In this document: positions 51,838 to 62,933 of the stretch, in pieces
Layout: every line of letters begins with the position of its first letter
How positions within the stretch are numbered: the stretch's first letter is position 1
Origin: Ganoderma boninense
Lineage: Eukaryota > Basidiomycota > Agaricomycetes > Polyporales > Polyporaceae
NCBI GenBank assembly: GCA_002900995.3
Contig: CM035306.1
Coordinates: 2,666,001-2,730,000 of the forward strand
Length of the DNA stretch: 64,000 nucleotides
Direction of reading: 5' to 3'
Made by a program: the position numbers and the translations under genes
The notes under the pieces: model-generated
Database searches by the model: none
What the model was told of the DNA's origin: nothing
Seen by the model: the letters and a program-made list of their open reading frames with translations, nothing else

Positions 51838-52433
51838 CTACTTGGTCTGGCCCGGAGCCAGGAAGGAGCGAACGACTTGCACAGTCACGTACGTGCTCCG
51901 TAGGGTTTCCAGCAGCTCCTATGGCACTGTCGGTTCACATGCATGGAACAAAGCGAAGGAACAGATGAACTCACCGTCAGAGCCCCCGCAACCTTACTAC
52001 GACCCAATTTGAACCGCTCCTCCCCGCTCGGCGCCTCACGATCATCGGCATCAACGCCGACCGCAAGGGAATGCTCCTCATAGGTGGAGGTGTCGTCGTG
52101 CGTCTCTTCGCGACGCGCAGGGGCGCGCTGTTTGTGGGCAGCCGCACAGTCAGGAGAAGAAGGTAGGGGGTAGAGGGGAGAATGTATACCAAACTCACCG
52201 CATGTGGCGCTGGCTCCTCACCTACCGCCTCCTCCCGGTACCGATGGTCAACCGTGGTCTGCGACGACGCGTTGGGACGAGAGTAGAATGGAAGCAGAAC
52301 GGTTGAGGATACATACCATAAGCGTGTCTTGCGGGCGGCGCGGGGAAACACGGGCGTATGGATGGAAGCGTTCAATGTAACTGGCCCTGTACGGCGGTAG
52401 TCGAGACACATCGAAGTTCGCGGCCCTGCTCAT
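51838..52433 (-). CDS. small unknown protein, family member B (136 aa)
   Basis: Unrecognised. Exons 52433-52317, 52258-52199, 52127-51975 and 51918-51838, all in phase 0, give 136 residues. The first exon shares with the gene at 688-1215 the pattern R-L-P-x-Y-R-x-S-(x)3-R-F-H-P-Y then R-R-P-x-D-x-L-M, with an intron (donor GTATGT) at the same codon; exon 2 begins with V-D-H-R close to the acceptor, as V-D-Y-R does there. Unlike the other copy, intron 1 is 58 nt, so splicing is required to keep the frame. Exon 3 is acidic. The last acceptor is uncertain: another one 8 nt upstream (exon start 51926) would give a shorter end stopping at 51885. A TATATA-like sequence lies about 40 bp before the start. 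No membrane or secretion signal is seen. Confidence 0.5.
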
Positions 52434-55400
52434 GACAAGCGTGAAGGACGGGAGGGGAAGATCGGGTCGACGCATATATTAAGTACTCGAGAGGACAAGC
52501 GAAGAGAGGTCGAGAGTAGGAAATTACAACCCAAGCAACAAGAAGAACGAGGCGGGATGAAATGAGTGGGGATGTGAGCGAGGGAGGTGATGGTGGGAGG
52601 AAAGAAAGGATGAATGTGACTGAGTCCCTCTCGGCACTTCGTTTAAGAAGGACCACGAGGGGGCGCAATGATGCACAGGGTGCGAGAAGGCAAGGTGGAT
52701 GAGCGAATCTGTGAGTTAACTTGATCATCCCCGAGTTATGTGCAATGTCTCCGACAAGTTGCGCGCTGTTCCCTCGGCGCCCACGGCTTTCAGTCCTGGG
52801 CTGCCACCTGGGCTGCCGCGAACGTTGCTCTTCGCCTTTTCGCGTAGCGTCGATCACTAGATCTGCCCTTCTGCCTGTCTACTTCCACACCTAGATAAAC
52901 CGTGGCATTCTGTCATCAAGAATGGTGGCAAACAGCACGAAAGACACGCCTTTGGGCTGGCTGCTCTGAAAGGTAAGCAGGAATGATCGGAGGACTGGTG
53001 CCCCAAGTTCTGGCATAATATCACGCGGTCTCAGCGATAAGTGCTGTTATACCGCTGCCATGCTATACACGGTCTTTGTCTCACTTCATGTCATAGCCTG
53101 CAGAAGCTCTCACCATTTCTCCAGATGAAAACCAGACAAGTCCACGAATTGGTGTGTCTGGCTCTCGCCTGGGGATCTGTTTGAGCTTCATCTTATGCAA
53201 CAGGTATCTCTATAGCTGATTTTACGCCTTGTCTAATGTCCTGGCGCTATCTGATGACCTGCCTTGCAGGCCCGCCACTGTCCAAGGACAGACTGAGACT
53301 GAACAAGGCGCAACACCGTTGCGACAGGAGCACGTGACTCGATAACAAGCGCCTATCGAAGGCAGTTGGGCGCGGGAACGGACCGTGAGTAGTTTTTTCT
53401 AACCACTACGTCTACCATCAAGTCCAGCCTCCGATTACCCGTCTCCTGCGTGATTCTTTAGGTCTGCCTCAAGCACAGTGCGTGCATTTCGTCAACGGGC
53501 AAATAGGCACCAAGAGCCAGCCACAAGTTCGCATCAAGGAGAATCGGGACTGGTCGACCTCTGGCTCAGCGAATGTCCGATATCTGACAACGGCACCAAG
53601 GAGCGGACCTCAAGATGTGGGCATCAAGGACGAAGGCGCACAGCAGCAGAACCCGACAAAAAGAAAAGAAAATACAGGACGCACCGAAATGTGGTTGAGC
53701 TGCACGACGCTCTGCATCGATCCGTCCCCTAGCGACGAGGGACGATCGCCACCGGTGGTGGAATGTGAAAGATAAGTCGTATGCAGAGTCGTGGCGATTG
53801 TGATCATATAAGCTTGACGTCGGAGAGAGCAGCAGGACAGGCTGGCCGTACTCGGGCAGTCGGTATTGCTGGTCTTGATGATGCGAGGTCAGGAGGGAGT
53901 GACAGTGTCAGAAGTGTCGGAAGCGGCGCAAGACACTGGCTGATGAGGAAGGGACCAGAACAGAGGTCGGTCAAGAAGCGTTGCCGATTTTTCCAGCCGC
54001 AAAATGTGGTGGAGCCAGACGGGCGCACCGGCCAGGGGGAAATAGGCAACATCTGCAGAGGACAGAAGCACGCCAAGCAGAGCAGCGGTCTACGGCGAGA
54101 GGATCGTTGGGGAAATGAACGAAGGGACGAGGATGCGAGTGGATCCCCTCGTGGCGCAACTCCGCGACCCCCCGGTCCGTGCACCCCTCGCCAGTCGCCA
54201 GCGTCGCCCCCCGTCTTCGACGGCACCGCCGCCACCTCGCTCCCACTCAACCAGCCCCTACACCCATCCACTTGCTTCTCCTCCCTTCTTATTCCTGTCC
54301 ACTATAGGCAACTTTCCTCTCGACAGCCCTTCCTTCTGCGCCTCTGTTCCCGGACTCCTTCCAGCGGAGGTCGCGCCCATCCGATTGTAGAAAGCTCTCC
54401 TCTCGACACACACCATGCGAATCCTCAATCAACATTCTACCACAGCAGTTTTTCTCTGTCGCACTGAGCAACCTGTTCACCCCGACCCCCCTCCCAACCA
54501 CCGTCTCTACCGCTGCTTCTAGCCGCCTACCACAAACCTGCCTAGCGGCTCATGTCAATGTCATGGCCCATGTTACCGCTTCCTTTGAAGATCCCACATC
54601 CCTCAATCGACCGTTGGATAGTATGGTCTCATCCTTGGGAAGCCAAACGCATGCTCGACTATCGCAAGGAGGTCAGGGGGGAAGACGCGACTGGGCTGTA
54701 GAAAGGTGTTCGCGAGTCCACTCGGCAGGTTTGTCTTCATATGCTCTCCGTTCTTTCTCCTTATTCTAGGGTAACCCTATGGCCATGGCTACATGGCTTA
54801 CTGGGCCGTTCTTACTATCCAAACACATTCTTCCGAATGCCCCCCTTGTGGATCTATCTGCCCACCAGTTCATTCACCCGCCAAGGGAGGGGACCTTCGA
54901 AGATTCAACTTCCCCCGCCCCCCAATATATCATTCAAAAGTGGTTGCCTACCAGATCGAATCGATCTCGATATTGGAAGACCTCCCACATCGCACAACAC
55001 CGCAATAACGCCGTCTGGAGGCGTGTGTGGAAGAAGAAACTGGCCGACACTTTGCACACATCAAGAACCTCGTCGATCTATTATGCATGAGAAACGACAA
55101 CCCCTTTACGCTTCTTCGGACACATCGAAGTACCTGGATCCCGTGGTTCAAAAGCAAGGAAGCCGTCCATCATATCTGAGGATGTTACAGTGCCCTTGGG
55201 CCTGGCTGGATCACACACGACAGTCAATCAAGGTCTTCGGACTCTTTTTGGAAGCAGCGCATTCCCTGAGAGGATCCCGCGTTGCACCTGTATCTCAAAT
55301 CTTCAGGGCTTTCAATTAGAAACCTCGAAGATGAATCATGTCTCCTTATCAGTAGCGCTTGCCCTTTGACATATTTGTATCACTTAGCCCCGGACGAAGG

Positions 55401-55754
55401 GAGGATTTGTGCACCTGAATCGGTAAATGTTCGCCGAGACGACAGACAGTACATACATGAGTTACGCCAGGCCTCTGGGATTTCGTCATTGAATAGAGTG
55501 CGCTGTTTGATCAACGGAAATCCTAAATGTATGGCTTGGTACGCATATGCGTGTTTTATTCCATCCTCTGTGGTACCACAAACGAAGCCAACTCCCGGGC
55601 CCGACTTCCTTTGCAGATGCTCTTCAGCGGAACGTCCTCTGATAGACGCCCATACTGGATTAGCGCGGAGGGTCGCGACTCGCGAGTTACTCGCAAACAC
55701 TCGTCGTCTTTTGTCACTACGTGTGCTACTTAGCTGACAGAAGGAGAGTCTTAG
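52434..55754. other. gene-poor stretch with one unresolved candidate at about 54.4-55.7 kb
   Basis: From 52434 to 54400 I recognise nothing. From about 54400 the plus strand has a pyrimidine-rich leader-like stretch and several overlapping open frames, the longest a 192-codon frame at 54741-55319, but no single exon chain gives a recognisable protein. It may be a rapidly evolving gene, a decayed gene or chance. The last few hundred bases include the promoter of the aprataxin gene. Confidence 0.3.
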
Positions 55755-56802
55755 ATGGCGCACCTGACAATCCTGCGCACCTACGCGGAGCGCGTCGACC
55801 CCAACACGCTGCCCCCGACTGTGAAGCTCTGCCACTCAGACGCGTCGGTGACCATCTTCGACAAGTACCCCAAGGCGCACTTCCACTTCATCCTCATCCC
55901 CTTCATCCGCGCCCCGCTCACCCCCGCCAACCTGCGCGACCTCCGCTCGCTCCTCCAGCTGCCCCGCGAGCAGGCGAAGGCCCTCCTCCAGACCATCCGC
56001 CGCGACGCGCTCGCGGCCAAGGCCCTCGTCGAGGCGGAGATGCTCGAGAAGTACGGGTGCACGTGGGGCATCCAGCTCGGGTTCCACTCCGTGCCGTCGC
56101 TGGAGTACGTCCCCCTCCCGCTCAAGCACCTCCAGTGTGTGCCGTTTCGCTTTCCCCCCGTCCGCGGACCAGGAACGAAATGTGGCTTACTGACTGTGCG
56201 CTCTCTCCTTTCCATTCGGTGCGGTGTGTCTGTAGGCATATACATCTGCATATCATCTCCACTGACTTTCGGGGAGAGTACATGCGGTCCAAGAAGCATC
56301 TGAACTCGTTCCATCCCTCGCTGGGCTTCTTCATACATCTCGACGATGTGCTCTCATTGTTTGAGCCTGACATCGAGCCGACATGGTTTGCGATGGTACG
56401 CATGCGTGCTCCTGCATTTCCTGCACACCTATTTAATAACAAACGGACTTGCAGAAATCGGACATTGATAAGAAGGAACATGAGAAGCTCCTGAAGGAAG
56501 ACATGACATGTCCGGGGCATTGTGACAAGCTGTTCAAAACAATGCCCAAAGTGAGGGAACACCTGCGTGGTGTTTTTGACAGCACGGTCAAGGCCGCACA
56601 GAAAGCGATGCATGATGCACGAAATGTCCCAGCTGACGACTCTGGGGACTCTGAAGTCACCGCGGGCACTAAGCGGAAGCACGACGACCCTTCTGAAGCA
56701 ACCCAGGCTGAGGGTGCCGACGCTGACACTTTGGACGGACCGCACCCATCCAAGAAGCAGCAAACATCATCCTCGTCAGCAGACTCGCCCGAAGACCCTT
56801 GA
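55755..56802 (+). CDS. HNT3: aprataxin-like DNA deadenylase (Hnt3)
   Basis: Removes AMP from abortive DNA ligation intermediates in single-strand break repair. Exons 55755-56104, 56236-56395 and 56455-56802; 285 residues. The HIT catalytic motif H-I-H-L-H-I is assembled just after intron 1 (131 nt, donor GTACGT), near residue 118. The N-terminal part has the substrate-binding strand F-D-K-Y-P-K-A-H-F-H-F. A C2HE-type zinc finger follows: C-P-G-H-C-D-K-L-F ... V-R-E-H-L. The last ~70 residues are polar and disordered with a basic K-R-K-H cluster that could direct nuclear import. Yeast Hnt3 also lacks the FHA domain found in animal aprataxin. Converges on the oxidoreductase gene. Confidence 0.93.
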
Positions 56803-57027
56803 TATTGCTTGTCCCCGCCTTACGTAGGTTCCCTAGCTGCATCCGTACATCGCCGTCGCTTTCGAAACTGTCCAGACTGCTTCCCTTGTTATCGATCATA
56901 CGCATTTGTATCGTGTTCATCTTCATTTTGGTGATCTCTATTGGCGAATGGTGTACAACAAGACAGCGAATCCTACAATCCTGCTTCTCCGATCAATGGT
57001 GTGTGTATCCTCTTGCGATATACCGTT

Positions 57028-58822
57028 CTATGCGGCGGCGGTTTTGGCCGCAGCCGCAGCTGCCTTGTCGGCATCTAGCTTAGCCTTGCGGCTGCGCTCC
57101 GCCGAGAGACGGATGGCCCAGGTGAGCTCGTACGTCTTGCAAGCATCTAGTAAGACGACAACGTCGGCATCAGCACCCCAACAGATAAATCTCTGGGAAG
57201 ACCACACACCCTCGAACGTGCTCAAAATGGTCGCAGTCTCTGGGTCCTCCTCGATATCCTCGATGTTGTCAATCAAGACTGAGATCTAGATGCAGAAGAA
57301 ATTGTCAGCATTAAAAAATCCTGACATCCAAGGGACATACGGACCTCAGAGAAGAACGGATCATCGTCGGGGAACCTGTGAGCCTCCTCAAGGTCGCTGC
57401 CCGGTCTGCGGATGTAGAGGACGGGCTGGACGTAGGGGTTCACAAGCCTGGTCGAATTGAAATCAGCAACTAATTCGTCGACTGACAGCTGCTGCAGGAG
57501 GTTTTACTTGAGCTGGTAGCCGTCCGCGTAAACCTCGAGCTCGCAGCTGTAGTCGTGACCCTGCAAGGCGACCAAGTGAGTGAAGCTTCCGACGGCGCCA
57601 CTGTCATATTTCCTGTATCCGACGCGCGATCAGCACACCACCCCGGTTGGGTATTACTTGACCAAGTTTCGCACCAGGTCGCGGCAGTGACACGCGGGAT
57701 CCTGTTCTCAGCCGGGATCTTGGTCTCGTCGACAGACATCTTGGAGAGGTGGCCCGCATTCTCGTCCCACTCGAGCGAGTGCGCATTCACGGTCGACATG
57801 TCGACCTCGCCGCCGAAGTAGCGCGACAGGTCGCAGAAGTGCGTCCCCTGCTCGATGATAGGGCCCGCGCTCTTGCTCTTGTCCCACCAGTCCGGCTTCG
57901 CGATCGCCTCGTACGCGCACGCGTAGCGCGCGATCGTGGCCATGACCGTCAGGTTGTTCTCGATGATGATCTGCTTCATCATCTGCACCGCGCGCAGGTA
58001 GCGCAGCATGTACCCGACCGAGCAGATCGAGCCGCTCTCGTTGATCGCCTTCGCGACTGCGAATGCCTCGGGCAGCTCGCTCGCGGGGCCCGTCGCGGAC
58101 GGCTTCTCGATGAACATTGCGACCCCGGGGAAGGACTTCATGATCCGAGTCTCAATGTCGCGCCCGGGCTGGAGCGTGCCCCGGAACATGGGCGGGGAGC
58201 CCACGATGATGGCGCGCGGGGTGTCGCGGGGCGACATGTTGCGCACGAAGTCCTCAAGGGTCTTGAATACGCGCGTGTTCTCGTACGCGGAGCGCACGAA
58301 GGTCTCACATTTCTTCTGGAGCACGGCGGTCGCGCGTTCGACGGCGGGATCGATGAGCGCGACGACCTTGAGACGCGGGCCGAGCTTGCTGTTGGTCAAG
58401 TGAGCATGCCGGGCGTGGAGGGGGACGAGTGGAAGTGGAGACGCACTGTTCAAAGCGGAAGGAATGGTTCCACGGGCCCTCGTCGGATCCTGGCAATGAC
58501 GCACATCGGCGTCAATCCAAGCATGCGGACTTGGACGTCGCGCCGACTCACCGAACATGATGTTCCCCGCCCCAATAAACACGACATTGAAGTCGGTCGT
58601 CCCGCCAATGTGTGTCGCCCTACAGACACGTATGTCAGATATTGCCCAGGAGAATTTCAGCCAGAGTACTCACTTGTCGATCGGAATGAGCCTGGATGGG
58701 TCGATGGAGGGCCTACGCGAAGACGTGCCCGACCCCCTCCTGGGGATGGAGGTGGGCGAGTCCAGCGCGGACATGCGCCGCATAACAGTAGGGCTCGCGA
58801 GCTCAGACGGGCGGCGCGACAT
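57028..58822 (-). CDS. Gfo/Idh/MocA-family NAD(P)-dependent oxidoreductase
   Basis: Predicted sugar-type or related dehydrogenase of 458 residues; substrate unknown. Exons 58822-58674, 58619-58552, 58489-58447, 58388-57675, 57612-57508, 57447-57345, 57285-57210 and 57146-57028. After a Ser/Arg/Pro-rich N-terminal extension of ~50 residues comes the nucleotide-binding start F-I-G-A-G-N-I-M-F-G. The catalytic-lysine region reads F-I-E-K-P-S-A-T, followed by S-V-G-Y-M-L-R-Y and I-E-Q-G-T-H-F-C-D-L. The C-terminal part has K-T-Y-E-L-T-W-A-I-R and an Ala/Lys-rich end. Two introns have weak donors (GTGCGA, GTCCGT), but the frame and conserved junctions agree. A TATATA-like box lies about 150 bp upstream on the minus strand. 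The N-terminal extension could be regulatory. Confidence 0.86.
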
Positions 58823-59528
58823 GGTGGCAGCTGTTCAAACGTCCAAGGTTGTATGTGGTGGTGACGACGATGGCGTTGACGGGGGCGAGAGATAAGATGG
58901 GGTCGATATTACGCGTGAGAGGGGTGGGTCGAGGAGGTCGAGGAAACGAAAATGGAGCAAGCGCGGCCTATATACGGGGGGCGAAGGAGGGTGGGGCCTG
59001 GTTCTCGATCTCTGCGGGTCCACTGACCTCTGAGATCATGGTCAAATTCGCCCAGCTCTCTCATCTCCTTCCACCACATCCAGTCGTATCCTTGTGATCC
59101 ATCATCGATTTTCTCTCGCGAGTCGCCGAGCGTGTTTAGGCTCACAGTTTGAGGCGGTCTCGGATCTCTTGCCGGCATGCCGTACGTGCTAGTGGCACCC
59201 AATCGGTCACCTAAAGGCATCCACGGCGACAGTTAAGTAGACTTTGCAGAGTCTCTGCGCATCCTTAAGTTGGTGGGACGCAGACGCAGCAGAACAGTGG
59301 CACTCCCCGCGCGCTGGACACTTCAATCTGGGATATGTGGTATCGTCATCCGTACAAGTACACATATTATCATCTTGCGGCGGGTTGTTGCGAGCCCGCA
59401 CGACTGCAACGAGTGTTACTGCAACTTCTTCCGTCAAATCCCAACACTACTATCAGCAGCCAACCCAGCCAACCGCAAGGCGTGCAAGGTGGCTTCCAAG
59501 TCTAAACGCGGCGAGTCCCCGTCAGCGC
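58823..59528. other. intergenic, no gene recognised
   Basis: 706 bp: promoter of the oxidoreductase gene (with a TATATA-like sequence near 58970) and the 3' region of the next minus-strand gene. Confidence 0.5.
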
Positions 59529-60224
59529 TCAGCGCGCCCCCTCGGCCGAGCGCCGCGACTCGAGGTCCTTCTGCTTGCGCTCCGCCGCCTCCAGCCGCTC
59601 CGTCATCGCGCGCAACTCCTCCTTCAGCTTCTCGTTCTGCTCCGTCAGCTTCATCACGTTGCTCGCCCGTTTCTGGACACGGTCCATCCTGTCGCAACGC
59701 AAACGCGCTCGTAAACAACGCCTCATAGAAACCGTAACGTCCGGCTCTAGGAACAGCCAGCGCCATAGGCGCCCGCCTGTAGCGGCGCACCCCGCATCGT
59801 TCGATGCGGGCTCGGCAACGGAAAGGAAGTCGAAGGGAAGAAAGGGGAAGGGCCACTCACTCCTGCTCGCCAGAAGGCTTGACTGCTTCCAGGATCGAGT
59901 TGAACGTCATCGTGAGGTCGAGGTTCGCCTCTGGGAGCTCGATGTCCAGTTGCTGTGGCTCGGTCGGCAGCCGCTCGTGCGAGTAGAGCTCATCGAAGGG
60001 CTCATCGTCGTCATCGTAGTACTCCACGGCGTGCTGGGTATTGCGGGAGGGTGTGCCCGCTCTGTTATGGTTGTGCAGCGAGCCGGACGAGGCTTCCTTT
60101 CTGTGATGCCGAACGGGGTCAGCGCATGTTGCAGTAGCCCATGATGAAGCGCACTGAAGATCGCAGCGGCGGACACGCACCCGTGTTGGAAATATTCTGC
60201 ATCTGAACGGCTTGGTAGACTCAT
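59529..60224 (-). CDS. small coiled-coil protein, unknown function
   Basis: Unrecognised 147-residue protein; exons 60224-60181, 60100-59861 and 59688-59529, all with GT/AG introns in frame. The N-terminal ~45 residues are polar. A short acidic block (Y-Y-D-D-D-D-E-P-F-D-E-L-Y) is followed by a predicted helix around L-D-L-T-M-T-F-N-S-I-L-E-A-V. The C-terminal 55 residues have a strong heptad pattern (V-M-K-L-T-E-Q-N-E-K-L-K-E-E-L) ending in charged residues, so dimerisation through a coiled coil is likely. It resembles adaptor or kinetochore/centrosome-type small subunits only in general character; no assignment is justified. Confidence 0.65.
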
Positions 60225-61042
60225 CGTGGTCTATCCGAGGTGAGAAGATGTGTGTCGAGATGAGAGGGAGACGGAGGTGGTGAGAGCGGAGTGAGAGTGT
60301 GGAACTAGTTGCTAGAAGCACGTCGATGGGCGACGCGATTCCATGACATATTGATCAGTCTCCCTCAGCCTCTAGTGCCTTACGCGGCCGGCAACTCTAC
60401 CTAACTTACTTATGCGCCGCTTACGTCCAGGGCGTATGTATAAGTTCAAGTGAACACACGACATCACTGGTCTTGTTTGAAGGCGGGAGATTGAGACAAG
60501 TATGGGAATATACATTATGTACGCAGTACGACAGTACAGGACAGAAAGGATGGGGATGATCGGGAGACGTACCACGGCTACATATGGTCATGATCATGGT
60601 GGGGCTATAGACGACAGCGAAGATAGCAAGCAGGGCAGAGACTGTCCGACGGAGGGAAAACAGTAAGGTAGTCGGGGCCGTAAGTGGGTAGTAAGGAAGA
60701 ATTAGCAACACGGACCAAAGGGAGAGGTCATCAAGTGAAGCAACTATATGCGGGGAAAGGGGGGAAAGCGGGACTTGGGTGGCCAGAATACAGCGCAGCT
60801 GCGCGCAGGACACAACACTAATTGAGCGATAAGACTATGGGGACCGTACCAGGGAAGCAGAACATCAGAGCGGAGAACCAGAGAAAGTTCACGATGTACA
60901 ATACAATACATGGAAACAACACGGCGTGAGGAGGTATCAAACAGAAAATGACAAGGATATCGCAGAGAAAACATCCAGGGAAGCATTTACAAGTCGGAGA
61001 GGATGCCGCAACGAAACCGAAGCCGAAGCAGGAGGGGGAGCT
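60225..61042. other. intergenic, no gene recognised
   Basis: 818 bp of comparatively AT-rich sequence with only short frames, between two minus-strand genes. Holds the 3' region of the gene ending at 61043 and the promoter of the coiled-coil gene. Confidence 0.5.
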
Positions 61043-62933
61043 CTATGTCACCTCAAGCACAGAGGTCTCCAAGACACGGAAGTGTGTCTGGTCCTTCGAG
61101 AGCTCGGACCAGCCGACGACCTCGCGCCAGTTCATCGCGTTCGCCTCCTTTTCCCCTGCGCCGGAGAAGAGCCCGAGCTCGTCGTCGGTCACGCCGCGGA
61201 ACATGAGGAACAAACGTGTAAACACGCAGTTCTCCACCGTTACGGAGATATCGATCGCGGCCGCAATCTTGCTCGGGGACATAAAGCGATATGCAATGTT
61301 GCGGTGCGCCGAGAAGGCCGCCATGTTGTTGCTGTGGAGCGAGGCTGTCAGACGGGGGCAATGGGGGACGAAAGAGGCGAACGTGACTTACTTGACGAAG
61401 GTAGTGCGGGCGAAAAGGGACATTCCTAGCTGGTCCAGCACGCGCATGAGGTGAGGCACGAAGTCGCGGAAGGTCATTGCGAACCCATTTCGGGGTGCAA
61501 TAAACTCTTGAGGATCAAGCATGCCGGGCTCAGGGCTAACGTACGTGAAGAGATGGATAGATGAGCCAGCCAGAAGACAACGTAATTTCAGCGTTGAGAA
61601 CTCACGTTGCCTCATAGTATAGCGACGTTGCCGTCATCTCGGTCTCAAAATGCTCGACGGCACCACCAGGATGCACTCGTAGGAACCATTTCACCTTGTT
61701 TGGGTTGTCTGGGACCATCTCCGCCGGCGGCCAGCTGACGCCCATCTTCCAAAGGGCTGAGAAGGAGAGAATCACATCCGCGTACTGCTGCGCTGGAGCA
61801 AGGATGCTCAAGTGACACTTGGCAGTCGCCGGTTTCGTGACCACAGCGAGCTTGTTGATAACACGGGAGTCAATGATGAGGTCGGTGGAAACATTTTCGG
61901 TGTTCTGGATGCGTGTGCCGGAAAACTCCATCTTATGCGTATCCCCGTCGTGGACAATATCGAGCTTCCCCCAGAAAGCGCCGTCCACGGTTGTTCCATC
62001 TTCCATTCTTGCCATGTCTAGTTCGTCAGAGGTAATCAGGGTGTCTAGCGCCACGTGCTGCCCCGGCGCAAGTTCTAGGTTGAACGTGCCGGGCATCTCC
62101 AAGACAGGCGGCGGTCTATGGGGTAGTTAGCAAATGCAGGGCCCCAGCAGCATCATGCACGTACGGAGGCGGACTGTGAGGACAATATCAGCGGTCGCTT
62201 GAGCATGAGATGCCACTGGACTCACGGAGGTTCATCTGGAGGTGGTGGAGAGTCGCAAACAATCTCTACTCGTAATCCTTGGACGCCCGCGATCGCGATT
62301 TGATACGAGTCCTCGCTCGTCAGCTATATGCCAGCTCAACTCAGTGCACCCATAGAAGGTTTGAGAGGACGCACATAAATATAAGGGCCAGAGACGAGTC
62401 GCTGTGATGGATCCAATCAGAAGCCTGTGGGACAGCATTGATGAGCGTACTCACTGCTGCTTGAAAAGAGGCAAATTCGATAGGGACCCTTAAAGCGAGT
62501 GGCATCTCGGGAGGGGGCTTAATCCAATCTCTTGCGAGACCATCGAGAGCCTGAGATAGGTAAGGTATGAGGATCAGTACCCAAAGCGCAATGGAGGATC
62601 TGGACACTCACAAGTAGACTCTCGGGAAGCTGAACGGATCATGTTTAGTGAGGCAAACGACAGGACATGGAGACACGCTCGGGGGAGTACTCACTATTTT
62701 GATCGTCTCCATCTCATCGAAAACAAGGGTGAGGAGGCGTTGGCGGGAAAGGGCAAGCTGAGCCTGGCGTTCTGCATCCTTGTTGACCTTGGGGGTCTTG
62801 AACCTGTTCCAAAAGCCATGGGCGGTGGGGAGGCTCGCATTGGATGTGCTGTGGAAGCTATCGTTGATCAGATTACGACTGGGACGAAGGGATGGGGATC
62901 ACTGAGTGGCACTCACGCAGGAGAGAGCAACAT
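61043..62933 (-). CDS. unrecognised 471-residue protein
   Basis: Function not recognised. Exons 62933-62917, 62857-62695, 62629-62612, 62550-62375, 62315-62226, 62173-62165, 62115-61606, 61535-61392 and 61331-61043 keep one frame throughout. The N-terminus has a basic, Arg/Gln-rich helix (N-K-D-A-E-R-Q-A-Q-L-A-L-S-R-Q-R-L). A polyproline run near residue 155 is followed by a beta-rich region containing L-E-M-P-G-T-F-N-L-E-L and W-F-L-R-V-H-P-G-G. The last ~150 residues are mixed (R-N-G-F-A-M-T-F-R-D-F, H-R-N-I-A-Y-R-F-M-S-P, V-V-G-W-S-E-L). No signal peptide or membrane span is obvious. Exon 5's acceptor at 62315 was chosen because it alone preserves frame; it lacks a good pyrimidine tract. 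The 9-nt exon could also be skipped without frame change. Confidence 0.65.

Noticed and set aside
54741..55319. 192-codon plus-strand frame as a gene
   Set aside because: Starts mid-sequence without a convincing leader, no domain, and other frames in the same stretch are equally open.
62375..62550. GTGAGT...CCACAG string of 30 nt inside exon 4 of the unrecognised gene
   Set aside because: Too short for an intron in this genome (others are about 50-65 nt) and in frame, so treated as coding.
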